From Paraburkholderia sabiae (lineage in GTDB: Bacteria > Pseudomonadota > Gammaproteobacteria > Burkholderiales > Burkholderiaceae), in assembly GCF_030412785.1 (NCBI RefSeq), contig NZ_CP125295.1:5518001-5582000 (forward strand): 64,000 nucleotides of DNA, in the 5' to 3' direction. Numbering within the stretch: position 1 is the first letter of the stretch; each line of letters begins with the position of its first letter. Positions 16,176-27,755 of the stretch are shown piece after piece. The position numbers and the translations under genes were made by a program. Below the pieces are notes generated by a model. The model did not search any database. It had not been told where the DNA came from and worked only from the letters and a program-made list of their open reading frames with translations.

Positions 16176-17306
16176 ATGAAGAAAGCTTTAGCTGCCGCAG
16201 CGCTGCTGACTTTCGGCGTTGCAGCACATGCACAGAGCAGCGTGACGCTGTATGGGCGCCTGGACGCTGGTCTGGAGTACATGACGGGTGTGCCGACGAG
16301 CGCAACGGGTAGCGGCACGGCGACGGGTAGCACGCACCGCTTCCGCGCAGAGTCCGGCGACTGGGGTACCAGCCTGTGGGGCTTGAAGGGTGCTGAAGAC
16401 CTGGGTGGCGGCTACAAGGCTGTGTTCCAGTTGGAAGGCTCGTTCAACACGATGACGGGCGCAGGCCCGGGCGGCGGCGGCCTCTTCAATCGCTGGGCGA
16501 CGGTCGGTTTCGCAAGCGATCAATACGGTACGTTCACGATGGGCCGCATGCTGTTCATCTCGAACGGCGTGTGGGACTTCGATCCGTTCGGTCAGTCGAA
16601 CTGGTCGTCGGCATCGCTGGTTCGTGGCCGCAACTGGCCGCAATCGAGCAACAACGTTGCTTACCAGTCGCCGAAGATCGCTGGCTTTGACTTCTACGGC
16701 CAGTACGCTCTGTCGAACACGACGAACTGGAACGGTAACAACCCGCTCGACGCCAACGGCAACCCGACGGGCCAGGGCCGCGAGGCAGGTGCACAGGTCA
16801 CCTACACGTCGTCGCTGTTCCAGGTTCGCGGTATCTATGACGAAATCCGCAACCCGTCGACGGGCCAGCTGACGAACTCGTACAACTACTCGCGTGAGTA
16901 CTCGGCTCTCGTGAACGTGTTCCTCGGTCAGTTCAAGATCCAGGGCGCGTACCAGGCAGTTCGCACGTCGGGTATCACGGCTGCTGCAGTTGGCACGCCG
17001 ACGACGCTCGATCACGAATGGGGCGGTGTCACGTGGCAAGCAACGCCGGCAGCTGCTCTGATCGCAGCCGTCTACCACGTGAACGGCAACAACGGTGCAG
17101 GCAACGCGACGATCTACACGGTCGGCGGCTCGTACAACCTGTCCAAGCGCACGCTGCTCGACCTGCAAGTCGCAACGGTCCAGAACAGCAAGACGGCTAA
17201 CTACGGTCTGAACGCAAACGCGGCAGGCACGACGGTCGGCACGGACAACCCGCTGCCGGGCCACAGCCAGACGGGCGTGTACGCAGGTATCCAGCACTCG
17301 TTCTAA
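16176..17306 (+). CDS. Gram-negative porin, Burkholderia type
   Basis: This 376-residue outer-membrane protein should form a trimeric beta-barrel for diffusion of small solutes. It has a 20-residue signal peptide ending AHAQ, the standard mature start SSVTLYGRLDAGLEY, the segment ESGDWGTSLWGLKGAEDLGG, and the terminal aromatic residue in HSF needed for BAM-dependent assembly. I chose ATG 16176, directly after GGAGGAG. Codon use is strongly biased, which fits a highly expressed gene. A long leader and its own terminator suggest a single-gene transcript. Confidence 0.94.
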   Translation: MKKALAAAALLTFGVAAHAQSSVTLYGRLDAGLEYMTGVPTSATGSGTATGSTHRFRAESGDWGTSLWGLKGAEDLGGGYKAVFQLEGSFNTMTGAGPGGGGLFNRWATVGFASDQYGTFTMGRMLFISNGVWDFDPFGQSNWSSASLVRGRNWPQSSNNVAYQSPKIAGFDFYGQYALSNTTNWNGNNPLDANGNPTGQGREAGAQVTYTSSLFQVRGIYDEIRNPSTGQLTNSYNYSREYSALVNVFLGQFKIQGAYQAVRTSGITAAAVGTPTTLDHEWGGVTWQATPAAALIAAVYHVNGNNGAGNATIYTVGGSYNLSKRTLLDLQVATVQNSKTANYGLNANAAGTTVGTDNPLPGHSQTGVYAGIQHSF

Positions 17307-17372
17307 TCGGACGGTGCTAACAGAACAGATGTAACAGAAACGGTTTTCACGCTGCTGCGAGAGGCGCGTATC

Positions 17373-17407
17373 GGTGCGATGTCCGAAAGGGTGTCGCACC
17401 TTTTTTT
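17373..17407 (+). terminator. Intrinsic terminator of the porin gene
   Basis: GGTGCGA (17373-17379) pairs with TCGCACC (17394-17400), followed by seven T residues. Confidence 0.88.
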
Positions 17408-17532
17408 ATTTCCGCGCGCGGCGAAGCTCTCTTCACACGAGCAACGCACCGGCGCGGTGCAACGCCGGCGCTTTTTCACTTCACGTCACGTCAACATCGA
17501 GCCGCGACAGCGCGCGGCATAAGCGGCACAAC

Positions 17533-17919
<387 letters not shown>

Positions 17920-18002
17920 CTACGCCGCACTGCACACGTTGCCAGCCTCGGGCATGACAACGCGTGCGGCGACACGCGTGCAACGGCAGATAAAGACTGG
18001 TT

Positions 18003-20060
<2,058 letters not shown>

Positions 20061-20377
20061 GTCAGAGATTCCTAAGGCGCGCACCGGGCGACGGTCACGC
20101 GCGAAACGGCGGCTATCGAACAGCGTAAATGATAAGCCGTAAGCGCATTCAAGGTCTCGATCATCTGCGCCTGCACGCCATGCCGCGCGCCTCGCGCGCG
20201 CATTTGCTTTAACATGGCCGTTCGCCGCGCCGCGGCCAGCCTGACGCCCGGGTTGCCTTGCAGCCGGGCGCGAGCCAGCCGGCAGGCGCGCAAGCCGCCA
20301 GCCCGCTTCACCCGATCCCGCCGCAATGCGAGCCAACGCGAGCGCACGGCATCAAGAATCGCCAACGGTCGAACAGA
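20061..20377. other. Divergent intergenic region upstream of nadE
   Basis: These 317 bases separate nadE from the divergent acyltransferase-like gene. I see no gene, repeat or clear promoter. The start of the plus-strand gene is uncertain, so part of this may be coding. Confidence 0.4.
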
Positions 20378-21550
20378 TTGAACCAGGAACGTTTTGATTA
20401 CCGCGCGGGCATCCTCGCTTCGCCGCTCGAAGTCGATGCCGCCGAATGGAACGCGTTGTTGAGCCGCCAGGCGCAACCCACGCCGTTCTTGCGCCATGAA
20501 TTCCTGAGCGCGCTGCATGCGACGCGCTGCGCCGTCGCCGACACGGGCTGGGGGCCGCAATTCGTCACGCTGACGGACCCGCGCACGGACAAGCTGGCGG
20601 CCGCCGCGCCCGTGTATGCGAAAGGGCACTCGTACGGCGAGTATGTGTTCGATTGGGCCTGGGCCGATGCCTACAAGCGCAACGGCCTGCCCTACTATCC
20701 GAAGCTCTTGTGCGCGGTGCCTTTCACGCCCGTTCAGGGCACGCGCCTGCTCGCCGCCGACGGTCACGCGCTGCGCCATCTCGCCGCCACGCTCGTTGCC
20801 TTTGCCGAACAGGCCGACGTGTCGTCGCTGCACGTGCTGTTTCCCACCGAACAGGAAGCACAGACGCTAACCGATCTCGGCATGATGCAGCGAGAAGGCG
20901 TGCAGTTTCACTGGCTCAACGACGGCTATCGCGACTTCGACGAGTTCCTGTCGACGCTCGAACAGAAGAAGCGCAAGAACATCCGCGCCGAGCGCCGCAA
21001 GGTGCGCGATGCGGGCGTCACGTTCCGCCGCATGCTCGGCGAAGACATCAGCGACGCCGACTGGCGGTTCTTCAGCAAGTGCTATCGGCAGACGTACCGT
21101 GAGCACTTTTCGAGTCCGTATCTGAACCTCGACTTCTTCCGGATGATCGGCGAATCGATGCCCGAGAATCTGATGATGGTCATCGCCGAATACGAGGGCA
21201 AACCGATCGCCAGTTCGCTCGTCGTCTATCAGCGCGACGGGGCGAACGCGGGCGGCACGCTCTACGGCCGCTACTGGGGCGCGCTCGAACACGTGCCCTG
21301 CCTGCACTTCGAGACCGCGTACTATCAGCCGCTCGAGTTCTGCATCGAACAGAAGCTCGGCGTCTTCGAAGGCGGTGCGCAGGGCGAGCACAAGATGGCG
21401 CGCGGCTTCATGCCGACCGTCACGCGCTCGACGCACTGGCTCGCGCATCCTGCTTTTTCGGACGCCGTTGCGCATTTTCTCGACAACGAGAAGAATCACA
21501 TTCACTCGTACGTCGACGAACTGCGCGAACACAATCCGTTCAAGGAATAA
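20378..21550 (+). CDS. FemAB-like/GNAT-fold protein (DUF482 family)
   Basis: About 390 residues. The family (peptidogalycan biosynthesis-like, DUF482) has a GNAT-related fold and no firmly assigned reaction. Recognisable segments are PTPFLRHEFLSALHATRC, EYVFDWAWADAYKRNGL, YYPKLLCAVPFTPVQGTRLL and GGAQGEHKMARGF near the end. There is no in-frame ATG at the 5' end; I chose the TTG at 20378 (reading NQERFDYRAGIL) because homology begins there, though TTG 20258 is also open. The GIY-YIG gene starts 18 bases after its stop, suggesting cotranscription. Confidence 0.82.
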   Translation: MNQERFDYRAGILASPLEVDAAEWNALLSRQAQPTPFLRHEFLSALHATRCAVADTGWGPQFVTLTDPRTDKLAAAAPVYAKGHSYGEYVFDWAWADAYKRNGLPYYPKLLCAVPFTPVQGTRLLAADGHALRHLAATLVAFAEQADVSSLHVLFPTEQEAQTLTDLGMMQREGVQFHWLNDGYRDFDEFLSTLEQKKRKNIRAERRKVRDAGVTFRRMLGEDISDADWRFFSKCYRQTYREHFSSPYLNLDFFRMIGESMPENLMMVIAEYEGKPIASSLVVYQRDGANAGGTLYGRYWGALEHVPCLHFETAYYQPLEFCIEQKLGVFEGGAQGEHKMARGFMPTVTRSTHWLAHPAFSDAVAHFLDNEKNHIHSYVDELREHNPFKE

Positions 21551-21568
21551 CAGGGAAAAGCGCGTGCC

Positions 21569-21886
21569 ATGCCGTGGTTTCTGTATCTGATCGAATGCTC
21601 GGACGGCAGCGTCTACACGGGCATCGCCACCGACGTGCAAGCCCGCTACGACAAGCATACGAGCGGCACGGGCGCGCGTTATACGCGCTCGCGCAAGCCG
21701 GTGCGTCTGCTGGCGTCGTTCGAACTCGCCGACCGGTCGAGCGCGTCGCGCGCCGAGTATCGGGTCAAGCAGCTGACGCCGGCGCAGAAATGGGAGCTGG
21801 CGTCGGGTGTTCGAACGCTGGAATCGGTGCTGCCCGTGGTTGAATTCGTTGAAGAAGCGCCAGAAAAGGATATTGCCGACGCCTGA
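21569..21886 (+). CDS. GIY-YIG endonuclease-superfamily protein (UPF0213)
   Basis: This 105-residue protein is a stand-alone GIY-YIG domain of the UPF0213/YhbQ group. The motif appears as LYLIECSDGSVYTGIATD (YLI and YTG in place of GIY and YIG), with the conserved Arg/His in VQARYDKHTSG and a Glu in SRAEYRVKQLT. Family members may act in DNA repair, but a specific role is not established. The gene is closely spaced after the FemAB-like gene. Confidence 0.88.
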   Translation: MPWFLYLIECSDGSVYTGIATDVQARYDKHTSGTGARYTRSRKPVRLLASFELADRSSASRAEYRVKQLTPAQKWELASGVRTLESVLPVVEFVEEAPEKDIADA

Positions 21887-22039
21887 TGCGTTGCGCTGCA
21901 TCATCGGCATCGTTCACACTGGCAGCAACAGTGTTTTCACGAATCGCCTCTCGACGCGCTTCCGGCGCAATCGGATACTTCCCCCACATCAACGCAACAC
22001 CCGCAACTTTCAACGGCAAGCGTCTCAAGGGGAAGCAAA

Positions 22040-22375
22040 ATGGACGAACGAAAGCGCGACAGCATGATTGCGTATCTGCGCCGCCGCATGGCTCAAGTCG
22101 GCATCAAGGTGACCGATCTGGCCACCGCACTCGCCGACGAACGACGCGCGAAAAAAGCCGTGCGCTTCCGTAGCGCATTCGGCGAAACGTGGGACGGCAA
22201 GGGCGCGATGCCGCAATGGCTGAGCAACGCCGTGAGCGCCGGACAATCGATGGAACACTTCGCAACGGGCAAGCCGGCGAAGGCAGTGAAAGCGGCGAAA
22301 GAAGAACGCGGCGGTGTCGACTGGCGCAACGATCCGTTCGCCGGCACGCGGCTGGCAACGGTGCCTGCGCAGTAA
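22040..22375 (+). CDS. H-NS-like nucleoid-associated protein
   Basis: This 111-residue basic protein has the C-terminal DNA-binding signature of the H-NS family in altered form: FRSAFGETWDGKGAMPQWL, where the classical pattern is YRDPxTGxTWSGRGRxPxWL. The N-terminal part (MDERKRDSMIAYLRRRMAQ) is helical but shorter than the coiled-coil dimerisation region of true H-NS, so oligomerisation may differ. AAGGGG lies before the ATG. Small H-NS paralogues are numerous in Burkholderia. Its targets are unknown. Confidence 0.78.
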   Translation: MDERKRDSMIAYLRRRMAQVGIKVTDLATALADERRAKKAVRFRSAFGETWDGKGAMPQWLSNAVSAGQSMEHFATGKPAKAVKAAKEERGGVDWRNDPFAGTRLATVPAQ

Positions 22376-22390
22376 ATTTGTGACGACCCG

Positions 22391-23014
22391 ATGCCGCTTC
22401 CCAATGGAGTCGATCCTGCGGGTGTGATTCATCCCGTGTGTCCGTCGGCGGGATGGATGGGCAATCGAGGTTTGCTGCATGACAGCGACGCGCACATCGT
22501 GCGTGCGTGGCGGCTCAAGGCGTGGATCACCTGCCGCCTGTCCTACAAGGGCTGGAGCCGCCAGCCGCTGATGAAGCCCGGCCGATACACCGAGCTTTTC
22601 TTTCTCGACGAAGCGACCGCGCTGAGCGCCGGCCACCGCGCATGCGCGATGTGCCGACGATCGGATTACCTCGCGTTCAAGTCGCAATGGCTCACGGCTA
22701 ACGGGTTCGAAACGAACATGCTCGCTGACGAACTCGACGGCAGGCTGCATGAAGAGCGGACTCATCGCGGCGCATCGGATGCATGGCGGCAGCCGCTAGC
22801 CGGGTTGCCCGCAGGCGTGATCGTGTTGTCGAATGACGTCGCGAGCCTGTGGGACGGCACGGCGTTGCGCCCGTGGTCGAACACAGGCTATGGCAACAAG
22901 CGCGTTCCCGACGACCTTCTAATGACCGTCAACCTGCTCACCCCGCCCTCGATCGTCGACACGATCCGACACGGCTACAGCGTTCAGCTACACGCGAGCG
23001 CGACGAACAGCTAG
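22391..23014 (+). CDS. Conserved hypothetical protein with Ada-like CxxC segment
   Basis: This 207-residue soluble protein begins 15 bases after the H-NS-like gene. I do not recognise a named family. The segment GHRACAMCRRSDYLAFK resembles the zinc-binding cysteines at the N-terminus of Ada-type proteins (CRRC pattern), though only two cysteines are close together here. Another visible segment is YTELFFLDEATALSAGHRA. It may bind a metal, but no reaction can be proposed. It is convergent with ppa. Confidence 0.7.
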   Translation: MPLPNGVDPAGVIHPVCPSAGWMGNRGLLHDSDAHIVRAWRLKAWITCRLSYKGWSRQPLMKPGRYTELFFLDEATALSAGHRACAMCRRSDYLAFKSQWLTANGFETNMLADELDGRLHEERTHRGASDAWRQPLAGLPAGVIVLSNDVASLWDGTALRPWSNTGYGNKRVPDDLLMTVNLLTPPSIVDTIRHGYSVQLHASATNS

Positions 23015-23023
23015 CCCCAAAAG

Positions 23024-23047
23024 CAAAGACGCTCCCGAAGGAGCGTC
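23024..23047 (-). terminator. Intrinsic terminator of ppa
   Basis: GGAGCGTC and GACGCTCC (23028-23035 and 23040-23047) form an 8-bp stem that, on the minus strand, has a UUCG loop and is followed by TTTGCTTTT. It lies 29 bases past the ppa stop codon. Confidence 0.82.
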
Positions 23048-23075
23048 CTGTCAGCAATCCGGCCTGAGCGTGCGA

Positions 23076-23603
23076 TTACTTCTTGAAGTTCGCGACGCCG
23101 TCCGTGATTTCCTTGTGCGCGGCGTCGATGCCCGCCCAGCCTTCGACCTTCACCCACTTGCCCTTTTCGAGCGCCTTGTATTGCTCGAAGAAGTGCTTGA
23201 TCTGGTCCTTCAGGTATTGCGGCACGTCGTCGACCGACTTCAGGTCCGCCGTCATCGGGCAGATCTTGTCGTGCGGCACGGCGATCAGCTTTGCGTCGAC
23301 GCCCGATTCATCCGTCATCTGCAGCATGCCCAGCGCGCGTGCGCGGACCACGGAACCAGCCAGCAGCGGGAACGGCGTGATCACGAGCACGTCGACGGGG
23401 TCGCCGTCGCCCGACAGCGTCTGCGGAATGAAGCCGTAGTTGGCGGGATAGCGCATGCCCGTGCCGATGAAGCGATCGACGACGAGCAGGCCCAGATCCT
23501 TGTCGGCCTCGTACTTCACGGGGTCGCTTTGCGCCGGGATCTCGATGATGACGTTGAAGTCTTGCGGAAGGTCTTTACCAGCGGGAACGTGATTGAAGCT
23601 CAT
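23076..23603 (-). CDS. ppa: Inorganic pyrophosphatase
   Basis: This 175-residue cytoplasmic family I enzyme hydrolyses pyrophosphate and so drives biosynthetic reactions. The signature DxDPxDVLV motif is present as [17 protein letters not shown], along with [16 protein letters not shown], and ECP-type residues are replaced by the usual [13 protein letters not shown]. Length and start ([20 protein letters not shown]) match the family. A TATAAT hexamer on the same strand (23752-23757) is a likely -10 element. Confidence 0.95.
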   Translation of the reverse strand: MSFNHVPAGKDLPQDFNVIIEIPAQSDPVKYEADKDLGLLVVDRFIGTGMRYPANYGFIPQTLSGDGDPVDVLVITPFPLLAGSVVRARALGMLQMTDESGVDAKLIAVPHDKICPMTADLKSVDDVPQYLKDQIKHFFEQYKALEKGKWVKVEGWAGIDAAHKEITDGVANFKK

Positions 23604-23751
23604 GGCGCTCTCTGATCAGGATGAAATGGGAACATGGCGCGCGGCGCGCGCTGCGCCACCGATACGGGACGCGGCGCCGGATCTCCGACACCGCGGCCGG
23701 ATACTGCGGCCAGACACCGCGCGAACCTGCGCGAAGACTGCGGAATGCGCC

Positions 23752-23757
23752 ATTATA
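23752..23757 (-). promoter_or_regulatory. Putative -10 element for ppa
   Basis: A perfect TATAAT on the minus strand, about 150 bases before the ppa ATG, in an otherwise GC-rich 300-base divergent gap (23604-23903). No convincing -35 hexamer was found at standard spacing. Confidence 0.45.
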
Positions 23758-23903
23758 GCCAATCGGCCGATGACACCCGCGTGGCGATCGGCGCGATAAT
23801 CGTTTCATGCGGCTCGCTGCTTCGCGCCGCCCGCCGCCGTCGCCTGTCCTTTTCGTTGTCTGGTTTGTTGCCGGTCTAACGCCCAACAAGGCAAGGAGCA
23901 TGT

Positions 23904-25343
23904 GTGGAAGATGCGAAACATTTCATCGGCGGTGAATGGACCGCGTCGTCGGGCGGGGACACGATCCCCGTGGTCGATCCTTCCGACGGCCAGCCGTTCA
24001 CCACGCTAGCACGCGGAACGGCCGCCGACATCGATCACGCCGTCCAGTGCGCGCGCCGCGCCTACGAAGGCGCATGGGGCGCCGTCAGCGCCGCCGAACG
24101 CGGGCGCCTGCTGTACCGCCTGTCGATGCTGGTCACTGCGTGTCACGAAGAACTGGCACAACTCGAAGCGCGCGACACGGGCAAGCCGCTCAAGCAGGCG
24201 CGCGGCGACGCCGCCGCCCTCGCCCGCTATTTCGAGTTCTATGCAGGCGCCGCCGATAAACTCCACGGCGAAACGCTGCCCTACCAGAACGGCTACACCG
24301 TCTTCACGATCCGCGAGCCGCATGGCGTCACAGGACACATCGTGCCGTGGAACTACCCGATGCAGATCTTCGGTCGCAGCGTCGGCGCGGCGCTTGCCAC
24401 GGGCAACGCGTGCGTCGTGAAACCCGCAGAAGACGCGTGTCTGTCCGTCTTGCGCGTCGCCGAACTCGCTGCCGAAGCGGGTCTGCCAGCAGGCGCGCTT
24501 AACATCGTCACCGGCTACGGACACGAAGCGGGCGCGGCGCTCGCGCGCCACGCGGGCATCGATCACATCTCGTTCACCGGTTCGCCTGAAACGGGCAAGC
24601 TCGTCACGCAGATGGCCTCCGAAAACCACGTGCCCGTCACGCTCGAACTCGGCGGCAAGTCGCCGCAAATCGTCTTCGCCGACGCCGATCTCGACGCCGC
24701 GCTGCCCACGCTCGTGAACGCAATCGTGCAGAACGCCGGGCAGACCTGTTCGGCGGGCAGCCGCGTGCTGATCGAGCGCAGCATCTACGAGCCGCTGCTC
24801 GATCGCCTCGCCGGCGCGTTCAATGCGCTGCGCGTCGGACCGGCACATGCCGATCTCGATTGCGGGCCGCTGATCAGCGCGAAGCAGCAGCGCCGCGTGT
24901 GGGATTTTCTCTCCGACGCGCAACACGACGGCATCGCGATGGCGGCCCATGGCGAAGTGATCGCGGAAGCGCCGGAATCCGGCTTCTATCAGGCGCCCAC
25001 ATTGCTGCGCGACGTGCCGCCCACACACCGTCTGGCACAGGAAGAAGTGTTCGGCCCCGTGCTCGCCGCGTTGCCATTCGCCGACGAAGACGAGGCGCTC
25101 GCGCTTGCCAACGGCACGGCCTACGGACTCGTCGCAGGCGTCTGGACGCGCGACGGCGGCCGCCAGATGCGCATTGCTCGTCGCGTGCGTTCGGGCCAGG
25201 TTTTCGTCAACAACTATGGTGCGGGCGGCGGCGTCGAATTGCCGTTTGGCGGCGTCAAGCATTCCGGCCACGGCCGCGAGAAAGGCTTCGAAGCGCTGTA
25301 CGGCTTCACGGTGCTGAAAACCGTCGCGATCCGGCACGGCTGA
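23904..25343 (+). CDS. NAD(P)+-dependent aldehyde dehydrogenase
   Basis: The enzyme (479 aa) oxidises an aldehyde to the acid. Catalytic Glu is in VTLELGGKSPQIV and catalytic Cys in QNAGQTCSAGSRVL; the cofactor segments VPWNYPM and FTGSPETGK are intact. It resembles betaine/gamma-aminobutyraldehyde-type dehydrogenases, but the substrate is not evident. The start is GTG 23904 with AAGGAG upstream. An SDR gene and an MFS transporter gene follow in the same direction, suggesting a small uptake and oxidation cluster for one compound. Confidence 0.9.
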   Translation: MEDAKHFIGGEWTASSGGDTIPVVDPSDGQPFTTLARGTAADIDHAVQCARRAYEGAWGAVSAAERGRLLYRLSMLVTACHEELAQLEARDTGKPLKQARGDAAALARYFEFYAGAADKLHGETLPYQNGYTVFTIREPHGVTGHIVPWNYPMQIFGRSVGAALATGNACVVKPAEDACLSVLRVAELAAEAGLPAGALNIVTGYGHEAGAALARHAGIDHISFTGSPETGKLVTQMASENHVPVTLELGGKSPQIVFADADLDAALPTLVNAIVQNAGQTCSAGSRVLIERSIYEPLLDRLAGAFNALRVGPAHADLDCGPLISAKQQRRVWDFLSDAQHDGIAMAAHGEVIAEAPESGFYQAPTLLRDVPPTHRLAQEEVFGPVLAALPFADEDEALALANGTAYGLVAGVWTRDGGRQMRIARRVRSGQVFVNNYGAGGGVELPFGGVKHSGHGREKGFEALYGFTVLKTVAIRHG

Positions 25344-25407
25344 CGCACGAGAACTCGAAGCGTTCTGGCGCACACAGCGGCGCTCACTCTAACGACAAGG
25401 AGACATC

Positions 25408-26166
25408 ATGCGGTTGACGGGCAAAACGGCCATCGTCACGGGCGGCGGCTCGGGCTTCGGCGAAGGCATCGCGAAGACTTATGCGCGCGAAGGCGCGAAC
25501 GTCGTGGTCAACGATCTGAACGGCGCAGCGGCCGAACGCGTCGCGAGCGAGATCGCGCTGGCGGGCGGCAAGGCGATCGCGGTCGCGGGCGACGTGACCA
25601 GTGCAGGCGACTGGCGCTCACTGCGCGCCGCCGCGATCGAGGACTTCGGCAGCGTGCAGATCGTGGTCAACAACGCGGGCACCACGCATCGCAACAAGCC
25701 CGTGCTCGACGTGACGGAAGACGAATTCGACCGCGTGTACGCCGTCAATGTGAAGAGCATCTACTGGAGCGTGCACGAGTTCGTGCCGTACTTCCGCGAG
25801 CAAGGCGGCGGTGTATTCGTCAATATCGCATCGACGGCAGGCGTGCGGCCGCGGCCTGGCCTCGTCTGGTACAACGGCAGCAAGGGTGCGGTGATCGTCG
25901 CGAGCAAGGCGCTCGCCGTCGAACTCGGACCGGACCGCATCCGCGTGAACTGCGTGAATCCCGTGATCGGCGAAACGGGGTTGTTGACCGAGTTCATGGG
26001 CGTCGAGGACACGCCGGAGAACCGCAAGAAGTTTCTGGCGGGCATTCCGCTCGGCCGCTTCTCGACGCCGCAGGACATCGCGAACGCCGCGCTCTATCTC
26101 GCGTCCGACGAAGCGGAGTTCATCACGGGCGTGTGTCTCGAAGTGGATGGGGGACGCTGCGTGTAG
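25408..26166 (+). CDS. Short-chain dehydrogenase/reductase
   Basis: This 252-residue oxidoreductase has the classical SDR elements: TGGGSGFGEG (cofactor binding), NNAG, catalytic Ser in NIASTAG, YNGSK (YxxxK) and VNCVNPV. Asp in VNDLN after the second strand favours NAD over NADP. It lies 64 bases after the aldehyde dehydrogenase gene, with AAGGAG before its ATG. Substrate unknown; an alcohol or sugar acid oxidised before the aldehyde step is a plausible guess. Confidence 0.9.
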   Translation: MRLTGKTAIVTGGGSGFGEGIAKTYAREGANVVVNDLNGAAAERVASEIALAGGKAIAVAGDVTSAGDWRSLRAAAIEDFGSVQIVVNNAGTTHRNKPVLDVTEDEFDRVYAVNVKSIYWSVHEFVPYFREQGGGVFVNIASTAGVRPRPGLVWYNGSKGAVIVASKALAVELGPDRIRVNCVNPVIGETGLLTEFMGVEDTPENRKKFLAGIPLGRFSTPQDIANAALYLASDEAEFITGVCLEVDGGRCV

Positions 26167-26397
26167 CCGCGCACGATCTGGAGCATGCGGCGCGCCTTGC
26201 CATTCCGCGCGCGCCGCATGGCAAAAGTCGCCTTAATCGTTGAAATATCAGTGTTTTCACTGACGCCGCGTGGCTTTTCAGCGCGCGTTGAAAGTTTAGA
26301 ATCGCGAACGGCGGTACGACATTTCCACAAAAACGAGATTCACATAGGACCAGCCTAAAAGCGCTAGCGCGCCGACGCTGGTCAATAGGAGACAAGC

Positions 26398-27717
26398 GTG
26401 TCCAGTCCTGCGAATCCGCTCCACCATCCCGGCGCAGGGGCGCCGCCTTCCACCTTCGAAGAGGCGACGTACAGAAAAGTCGCCTGGCGTCTGACGCCAC
26501 TTCTGATGCTCAGCTATGTCGTTGCATATCTGGACCGCGTCAATGTCGGCTTCGCGAAGCTCGGCATGAGTACGGACCTGGGTCTGTCCGATGCCGTCTA
26601 TGGCTTCGGCGCGGGGATTTTCTTCATCGGCTATTTCATCTTCGAGGTGCCGAGCAACATCATTCTGCATCGGGTCGGTGCGCGGGTCTGGATCGCGCGG
26701 ATCATGGTGACGTGGGGCATCGTCTCGATGCTGACGATGTTCGTCACCACGCCGACGATGTTCTACGTGATGCGCTTCCTGCTCGGTCTTGCCGAAGCGG
26801 GCTTCTTCCCTGGCATCATCCTGTACCTGACGTACTGGTATCCGGCGCAGCGGCGCGGCCGCATGACGACGTGGTTCATGACGGCGATCGCGATTTCGGG
26901 CGTGGTCGGCGGGCCGATTTCGGGCTACATCCTGAAGTCGTTCGATGGTACGAATGGCTGGCACGGCTGGCAGTGGCTGTTCCTGCTCGAAGGCGTGCCG
27001 TCCATCATCGTCGGCATTCTGGTGTTCATCGTGCTCGACGACCGCATTTCGAAGGCGACGTGGCTCACGAAGGAAGAGCGCGAACTGCTCGAACGCAACA
27101 TAGCCGCTGAAGACGCAACGAAGGAAGATCATGCGATCGGCAAGGTGATGCTGAGCCCGCGTGTGCTGATGATGAGCCTGATCTACTTCTCGTTCGTGAT
27201 GGGTCTGTACGGTGTGAGCTTCTGGCTGCCGACGATCATCAAATCGACGGGTGTCACCGATGCGTTCATGATCGGGTTGCTGTCGGCGATTCCGTTCGCG
27301 GCTGCCGTGATTGCGATGGTGTTTGTTGCGCGCAGCGCCGATCGGACGCGTGAGCGGCGGTGGCACGTTGCTGTGCCTGGTTTCGCTGGGGCGCTGGGGC
27401 TGGTGCTTTCTGTTGTCTGGGCTAAGGACACGACGCTGGCTATGGCTGCTCTCACGCTGGCTACTATGGGCATCCTGACCACGCTGCCGTTGTTCTGGAG
27501 TTTGCCTACGTCATTTCTTGCCGGTACGGGCGCTGCCGCTGGGATCGCCTTGATTAATTCCATCGGGAATCTGGCTGGGTTTCTCAGCCCCTATGCCGTG
27601 GGCTGGCTTAAGCAGGCTACTTCGGCTAATGCCGCCGGCATGTATATGCTTGCCGCGTTTATGATTCTTGGCGGGTTGTTGGCTCTTTGCGTGCCGGCGC
27701 GGTTAGTTAATCGATAG
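26398..27717 (+). CDS. MFS transporter, anion:cation symporter type
   Basis: This 439-residue inner-membrane protein has about twelve hydrophobic helices and the family-8 (ACS) signature segments YLDRVNVGFAKLGM, GYFIFEVPSNIILHRVGARVWIARIM and RFLLGLAEAGFFPGIILYLTYWYP. Such proteins import organic acids like phthalate, tartrate or hydroxyphenylacetate by proton symport. It starts at GTG 26398 after AGGAG. From about position 27300 to the stop, codon use loosens markedly (many GCT, GTT, GGG codons), unlike the first two thirds. A long palindromic repeat begins right after it. Confidence 0.9.
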   Translation: MSSPANPLHHPGAGAPPSTFEEATYRKVAWRLTPLLMLSYVVAYLDRVNVGFAKLGMSTDLGLSDAVYGFGAGIFFIGYFIFEVPSNIILHRVGARVWIARIMVTWGIVSMLTMFVTTPTMFYVMRFLLGLAEAGFFPGIILYLTYWYPAQRRGRMTTWFMTAIAISGVVGGPISGYILKSFDGTNGWHGWQWLFLLEGVPSIIVGILVFIVLDDRISKATWLTKEERELLERNIAAEDATKEDHAIGKVMLSPRVLMMSLIYFSFVMGLYGVSFWLPTIIKSTGVTDAFMIGLLSAIPFAAAVIAMVFVARSADRTRERRWHVAVPGFAGALGLVLSVVWAKDTTLAMAALTLATMGILTTLPLFWSLPTSFLAGTGAAAGIALINSIGNLAGFLSPYAVGWLKQATSANAAGMYMLAAFMILGGLLALCVPARLVNR

Positions 27718-27755
27718 CGGCGGTTTCTGGATTCTGGTTCTGGCTTCTGGCTTCT

